Below are positions 17,648 to 21,420 of a stretch of 21,420 nucleotides of DNA, piece by piece. The stretch comes from Fen-999 sp035654135. Lineage in GTDB: Bacteria > Pseudomonadota > Gammaproteobacteria > Burkholderiales > Rhodocyclaceae. Both the position numbers and the translations under genes were made by a program. Under the pieces are notes generated by a model that saw only the letters and a program-made list of their open reading frames with translations, made no database searches and had not been told where the DNA came from. Within the stretch, counting starts at the first letter, position 1, and each line of letters starts with the position of its first letter. The stretch is from the NCBI GenBank assembly GCA_035654135.1, contig DASRXN010000211.1, forward strand, positions 1 through 21,420. The letters are read 5' to 3'.

Positions 17648-19603
17648 TTAAGGCAAACCGGTTTGGCGGCCGGCCGCTGTCTTCGCCGCGTCGGAAAAGA
17701 ACTGAACGTTGTGCCGGCCCAGCGCCTTGGCGTGATACATGGCCGTGTCGGCGTTCTTCATCAGCATATTGACGTTATTGCCGTCGGCAGGAAAGACGCT
17801 GACGCCGATACTCGTCGTCGACTCCAGGCGATGGCCATCGATGCGATAGGGTAACGATAAGGCGTCCAGGATTTTTTGCGCCACGGTCGAAATGCCCTCG
17901 GCAGCATCCTCGCTGACATCGGTGATGACGACGACAAACTCGTCGCCGCCCATGCGGGCGACGATGTCGCTCTCGCGCACGCTTTGCAGCAGCCTTCGGG
18001 CCACCTCGACCAGCAGCCCATCGCCCACCGGATGCCCCAGGGTATCGTTGATGATCTTGAAGCGATCAAGATCGATGAACATCACCGCCAGTTGCCGGCC
18101 GTCCCGGCGGGCGCCAACGATCGCCTGTTCAAGTCGCTGTTGCAGGCTGAAGCGATTGGGTAGCCCGGTCAGGCTGTCGTGATGCGCGAGATGGTGGATG
18201 TTCTGCTCGGCCGCCTTGCGCTCGGAAATGTCGGTGAAACTGCCGATGTAGTGCGTGACCTTGCCTCGACCATCGCGCAGCGTCGAAATCGTCAGTGCCT
18301 TCGGGTAGCAACTGCCGTCCTTGCGCCTGTCCCAGATCTCTCCCTGCCAGCGCCCCCGCTCGCTGATGGCACGCCACATCGCGTCATATTCCTCAGCCGT
18401 CGTCCGACCGGCGGAAAGCAGCTTTGGATTGCGGCCCTCGACCTCCCCCAATGCGTAGCCGGTCAGGCGCGTGAAGGCGCGATTAGCCGAAACGATCCGA
18501 TTTTCGGCGTCGGTGACCAGGATGGCCTCGCCAATGTGTTCGTAGACCTTCACCAGCAAGCGCAGTCGATCTTCAGCCTCGCGCGCGACCTCTCTGACTT
18601 CCACCAGTTCGTCCTCGCGGCGCCGCAAGGTGCCGCGCGTCAGCCAGAGCGATCCCAGCAGCAGGATGCCGACCGCGCCGACCGCCAGCGTTCTGGCCCG
18701 CCAGTGCGCCAGCACGTCGTCCTCCGCCATCCCTGCCAGCACATAAAAGGGGGCATCCTTGACGACATGCAGGCTGAACACACGATCGATGCCGTCGGTG
18801 TATGCGGCCACCTTGAGCATCGCCTGGCCGGCGCCGCCGGCAATGGCGCGACGTATCGGATGATCTACCGGCAAGCTCCTGTTGATCTCACTCACCATCG
18901 TCGGCCGGCGCAACACCAGGGAGAAATTGTCACTGCGGCGAATGGCGACGACACCTTTGGTACCGACGTCGAGCGACTCGAATAGATCCTGGAAATAGGT
19001 GAGCTTGAGTTGGGCGCCGATCATGCCCAGAAAACGGCCGTCCGCAGCGCGCAATGCCCGACAGACGATCACAGTCTCGGCATCGTTGGTTCTGGCGGTG
19101 ATTACCTCGGAATAGGCGACTTTGGCCTGCGGGTCATCGCGCAACTGCCCGAAGAACGGGCGATCGGCGATATTCGTATGCCGGGTCTTGTCTGCGCCAG
19201 ACGTGTAAAGCAGATCACCGCTGGCATCGAAAACGCGGAATGCGTCGAGTTCCCGGAAATGGCTCAACTCGAGGTCGAGTTCGGCGTTCAACCTGCCTTG
19301 ATGTGCCGCCACGGCTTCCGGCCGCAGCATCTCGGCATTGAGCCGAGCAGCCATTTCATCCAGCGTCGCACGCGTGCGGTCGAGCGCTGCGCCGAACCGC
19401 GACTCGATCATCCAGGTCAGATTGCGGGCATTGACCTCGGCGGCTTGCATCGCCTCCTGGTAACCGAACCAGAGCAGGTAGCCGAGCAGCAGCGCCGCCG
19501 TAACGATGACGATCGTCAGCGGCGACAGCACGTGCCTCCTAAGAAACTCGGCCACTCTGCCAGTCTTCAACAAGAACTCCGGCCCAGAATTGGTAGCGAC
19601 CAT
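17648..19603 (-). CDS. Membrane-bound PAS-GGDEF diguanylate cyclase
   Basis: Predicted to make cyclic di-GMP in response to an extracytoplasmic signal. A transmembrane helix lies at about 28-47, followed by a periplasmic Cache-like sensor domain (about 50-300, with FRVFDASGDLLYTSG and DRPFFGQL segments). A second helix spans about 312-330, a short coiled segment follows, then a PAS domain (about 350-470, ending in HYIGSFTDISERKAAEQ). The GGDEF domain (480-640) has an intact active site (RMGGDEF, 552-556) and an RxxD inhibitory site (RESD, 543-546) five residues before it. No EAL domain follows. The start at 19603 follows GGTGG; a TTG 27 nt upstream has its GGAG too close. The ligand is unknown, and nothing ties it directly to the hydrogenases except position. 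Confidence 0.9.
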   Translation of the reverse strand: MVATNSGPEFLLKTGRVAEFLRRHVLSPLTIVIVTAALLLGYLLWFGYQEAMQAAEVNARNLTWMIESRFGAALDRTRATLDEMAARLNAEMLRPEAVAAHQGRLNAELDLELSHFRELDAFRVFDASGDLLYTSGADKTRHTNIADRPFFGQLRDDPQAKVAYSEVITARTNDAETVIVCRALRAADGRFLGMIGAQLKLTYFQDLFESLDVGTKGVVAIRRSDNFSLVLRRPTMVSEINRSLPVDHPIRRAIAGGAGQAMLKVAAYTDGIDRVFSLHVVKDAPFYVLAGMAEDDVLAHWRARTLAVGAVGILLLGSLWLTRGTLRRREDELVEVREVAREAEDRLRLLVKVYEHIGEAILVTDAENRIVSANRAFTRLTGYALGEVEGRNPKLLSAGRTTAEEYDAMWRAISERGRWQGEIWDRRKDGSCYPKALTISTLRDGRGKVTHYIGSFTDISERKAAEQNIHHLAHHDSLTGLPNRFSLQQRLEQAIVGARRDGRQLAVMFIDLDRFKIINDTLGHPVGDGLLVEVARRLLQSVRESDIVARMGGDEFVVVITDVSEDAAEGISTVAQKILDALSLPYRIDGHRLESTTSIGVSVFPADGNNVNMLMKNADTAMYHAKALGRHNVQFFSDAAKTAAGRQTGLP

Positions 19604-19670
19604 TCTGACCACCGGCAGCCGGCTCGGCAACTCCTATTTTGTCGTTGCAGACCGATTCCGACAGCCGGAG

Positions 19671-20141
19671 CTAAGACGCCTGACACCCTCGACCGGCGAG
19701 ACCCTCGATCAGGCCATGCGTGAGCCTTCGCCAGCGATTACCCACCCAGGCATCAATGTCATCGAAAGCGATAGCCAGGTTCGGGCTGTGCTGGCTAGCC
19801 CCGGTGGCGGCATCATCGATGCCGAAATAGACCTGCCCATTGGCCAGCAAGCGCTCATCCGGGATACCCGTGAGATCAATGAAGCTGGCACCGTACGTGG
19901 CAATGCGAAGCACAAGAGCGGACGGTTGATCCAGGCCGCTGGTGGCTGGCAGGCGCGGCGGCTGCCGGAAGCCGTCCAACTTGTAGACCGCGCGCGTCAC
20001 CGGCAACTGCTTGCGGACGGTCTCCAGCATGGCATGCGGATAATCACGCGGTGGGCCGAAGTGCCGGTTCAGGCGCAGTACGGATTCCTTCGCTTCAAGT
20101 AGGCGATCGATGTCTTCGATTCGGTACAGATAGGCTGACAT
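19671..20141 (-). CDS. Hypothetical protein, 156 residues
   Basis: I do not recognise this family. The frame runs 156 codons with a normal codon pattern and a globular, soluble-looking product: a charged helical N terminus (RIEDIDRLLEAKESVLRLNRHFG), then mixed segments such as ALVLRIATYGASFIDLTGIP and ANGQVYFGIDDA. No signal peptide, membrane helix or metal motif is visible. There is no strong ribosome-binding site before the ATG at 20141. It lies 67 nt upstream of the diguanylate cyclase on the same strand and downstream of the ompA-like terminator, so it may be co-transcribed with the cyclase. A plus-strand open frame also covers this stretch, but it spans two genes and looks like a shadow. 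Confidence 0.6.
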   Translation of the reverse strand: MSAYLYRIEDIDRLLEAKESVLRLNRHFGPPRDYPHAMLETVRKQLPVTRAVYKLDGFRQPPRLPATSGLDQPSALVLRIATYGASFIDLTGIPDERLLANGQVYFGIDDAATGASQHSPNLAIAFDDIDAWVGNRWRRLTHGLIEGLAGRGCQAS

Positions 20142-20166
20142 TGCACTGACTTGCGATGCGGTTGTT

Positions 20167-20206
20167 TCAAAACGACAACGGCGCCGACACTGCTATCGGC
20201 GCCGTT
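20167..20206 (-). terminator. Intrinsic terminator after the OmpA-domain gene
   Basis: In the minus-strand transcript AACGGCGCCGA pairs perfectly with TCGGCGCCGTT (20206-20196 with 20187-20177) over 11 bp around an 8-nt loop. It is followed by GUCGUUUUG, a modest U-tract. It lies 22 nt after the stop of the OmpA-domain gene and 26 nt before the next start. Confidence 0.75.
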
Positions 20207-20227
20207 CCCGATTACAACAACGTCGTC

Positions 20228-20908
20228 TTACTTGGCGATACCCTGCACTTCAACGACCACGCGCCGGTCGGGCGCAAGGCAGGCGACCAGTTTCTTCTGC
20301 GCCATCTTGCCGTCGCAATTGGCGATCGGCTGGCTCTTGCCAACACCGATGGCTTGGACGGACTTGACACCCTTGTTCTCGAGATAGCTCTTGACGGCGC
20401 CGGCGCGTTGCTCGGACAGCTTCTGGTTGCCCTTGTCGCTGCCGATGCGGTCGGTATGGCCGGTCACGCGAACCGACGAGATCTGGGCGCATCCGGTCGC
20501 TTTGGCTGCCACTGCATCGAGCTGCTTCTTGGCGCCCGCAGTCAGCGCCGACTTGCCGAAGGCAAACGTGGCATCCGCAGCCAGGGTCTCCGAGAAGTCA
20601 CACTTCTTCGGCGGCGGGGGCGGGGGCGGGGGCGGCGGGGCGGGCGGGGCAGCCACGACCGGCGCCGGTGCAGGCGCTGGCTTCGGCGGCTCCGGCTTCT
20701 TCACCAGATCCGGATCGCATTGTTCGATGGCCTTGGCAGGGGTCCACTCCGCCGTCCGCCAGCACAGGCCGAAGCCGCTGCGGGCAACAACGCCGCGGCC
20801 GTCGATCAGGTAGGCATCATTGTCCACCACCTGGGCGGCGGCGGCCGTGACCGTCAGGCCGAGGACCGCAGCGCAGACCGCGCGCTTTGCAAAGGATACA
20901 GGTTGCAT
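20228..20908 (-). CDS. OmpA-domain outer-envelope protein with proline-rich linker
   Basis: Predicted to tie the outer envelope to peptidoglycan. The 226-residue protein starts at 20908, six bases after AGGAG. It has a signal peptide cleaved near residue 25 (TAAAA-QVVDN). A short N-terminal domain with LCWRTAEWTPAKAIEQCDPDL is typical of small betaproteobacterial OmpA-family proteins. A linker rich in Pro, Ala and Lys includes about ten consecutive prolines. The C-terminal OmpA/MotB domain carries the peptidoglycan-binding aspartate and arginine (GHTDRIGS, SEQRAGAVKSYL). There is no eight-strand beta-barrel, so it is not a classical OmpA porin. It is followed by a good terminator and is probably a single-gene unit. 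Confidence 0.88.
   Translation of the reverse strand: MQPVSFAKRAVCAAVLGLTVTAAAAQVVDNDAYLIDGRGVVARSGFGLCWRTAEWTPAKAIEQCDPDLVKKPEPPKPAPAPAPVVAAPPAPPPPPPPPPPKKCDFSETLAADATFAFGKSALTAGAKKQLDAVAAKATGCAQISSVRVTGHTDRIGSDKGNQKLSEQRAGAVKSYLENKGVKSVQAIGVGKSQPIANCDGKMAQKKLVACLAPDRRVVVEVQGIAK
20610..20650. repeat. G-tract repeat (GGGGGC units) encoding polyproline in the OmpA-domain gene
   Basis: On the plus strand three runs of five G separated by single C are followed by CGGC and a run of four G. This satisfies the usual G-quadruplex pattern and is also a short tandem repeat of a six-base unit. It lies in the template strand of the OmpA-domain gene and encodes the polyproline part of its linker. Confidence 0.7.
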
Positions 20909-20944
20909 ATATTTCTCCTGGTAATTGATCGAAACTGCCAAGCC

Positions 20945-20950
20945 ATTCTA
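20945..20950 (-). promoter_or_regulatory. Possible -10 element for the OmpA-domain gene
   Basis: TAGAAT on the minus strand matches the -10 consensus at five of six bases and would start transcription about 30 nt before the ATG. No convincing -35 hexamer is seen at the usual spacing, so the call is tentative. The stretch 20909-21052 is otherwise the shared upstream region of this gene and the plus-strand response regulator. Confidence 0.3.
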
Positions 20951-21052
20951 CGCCAATCATCCTAGCCGACCGCCGTCGTTTCGGCAGCGGCGAGGTGTTC
21001 GGTGTAACATTTATTCACATTCCGGAAGAATTATTGGCTGAAGGCGCTCGAT

Positions 21053-21420
21053 GTGAGAATTGCACTGCTGGAGGACGACGCGGCTCAGGCTGAAACCTTG
21101 ACCGCCTGGCTGAACGAAGCCGGCCACGACGTTCATGCTTTCGGCCTGGGACGCGATTTCTTGCGTCATGTCAGCAGAGAAAGTTTCGACACCTTTCTGA
21201 TCGACTGGATGTTGCCCGATCAGAGTGGGCACGAAATCCTGCGCTGGCTGCGCCAGGAACGTGGTGAGACCGCGCCGGCCATTTTTGTCACTAGCCGGGA
21301 CGCGGAGGAGGACATTGTCACCGGCCTCGATGCCGGCGCCGACGACTACATGGTCAAGCCGATCCGGCGACTCGAACTGCTATCCCGGCTGGAGGCGATC
21401 TGGCGGCGAAACCGGCCGCA
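21053..21420 (+). CDS. Response regulator receiver domain, C-terminal part off window
   Basis: The first 122 codons of a two-component response regulator. The start is GTG at 21053, eight bases after GAAGG; an upstream stop at 21005 bounds the frame and no ATG is available. The visible receiver domain has the acidic pocket (LLEDDAA, Glu7-Asp9), the phospho-acceptor Asp51 (FLIDWMLPDQSG), the switch threonine Thr80 (IFVTSRD) and Lys102 (YMVKPI). The GLDAGADDYMVKP stretch and alpha-5 sequence suggest the OmpR type with a winged-helix output, but the output domain is not in the window. It is divergent from the OmpA-domain gene. Regulator and partner kinase cannot be named. Confidence 0.88.
   Translation, partial: MRIALLEDDAAQAETLTAWLNEAGHDVHAFGLGRDFLRHVSRESFDTFLIDWMLPDQSGHEILRWLRQERGETAPAIFVTSRDAEEDIVTGLDAGADDYMVKPIRRLELLSRLEAIWRRNRP

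Noticed and set aside
20156..20965. Plus-strand open frames over the OmpA-domain gene
   Set aside because: Glycine- and arginine-rich antisense products; the minus strand has signal peptide, OmpA motifs and terminator.

Overview
The window reads as GC-rich proteobacterial DNA, most likely from a betaproteobacterium of the Rhodocyclales/Burkholderiales type. The reasons are close resemblance of HoxFUYH, HoxABCJ and HoxK to the Ralstonia/Cupriavidus sets, a short OmpA-domain protein of a betaproteobacterial kind, and high GC at third codon positions. The assignment is inferred from remembered protein sequences, not from a search.

About 17.6 of 21.4 kb is a [NiFe]-hydrogenase island holding genes for four different hydrogenases. 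On the minus strand, read right to left from a divergent control region at 12483-12650, are: hybO-hybA-hybB-hybC (membrane-associated periplasmic uptake hydrogenase of the E. coli Hyd-2/group 1c type); a strong hairpin-plus-U-tract terminator; hybD-hypC-hybE (protease and chaperones); then hoxA-hoxB-hoxC-hoxJ (response regulator, H2-sensing regulatory hydrogenase and sensor kinase), whose junctions overlap by 1-4 nt. A second control region at 687-866 follows. It carries a sigma-54-like -24/-12 element and a 23-bp dyad. It precedes a fourth small-subunit gene, an oxygen-tolerant type HoxK/HyaA that runs off the left edge.

On the plus strand from 12651 is hoxF-hoxU-hoxY-hoxH-hoxW, a cytoplasmic NAD-reducing hydrogenase with its own endopeptidase. 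The likely logic is that HoxBC senses H2, signals through HoxJ to the NtrC-type activator HoxA, and HoxA acts on a sigma-54 promoter such as the one before hoxK. The Hyb enzyme would pass electrons to quinone through HybA/HybB, and HoxFUYH would exchange electrons between H2 and NAD(H). The shared HypA/B/D/E/F factors are not in the window.

The rest is apparently unrelated: a membrane PAS-GGDEF diguanylate cyclase, a 156-residue protein I do not recognise, an OmpA-domain lipid-envelope-type protein with a proline-rich linker, and the start of a response regulator gene at the right edge.

The most striking observation is in hoxK. Codon 192 is an in-frame TGA exactly where the family has the fourth canonical ligand of the proximal iron-sulfur cluster (Cys149 in mature numbering). 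The reading frame and family sequence continue unbroken after it to the window edge, and a 9-bp hairpin lies at a distance compatible with a bacterial SECIS element. A nonsense mutation or base-call error is the simplest explanation, but selenocysteine recoding at a cluster ligand cannot be excluded from the sequence.
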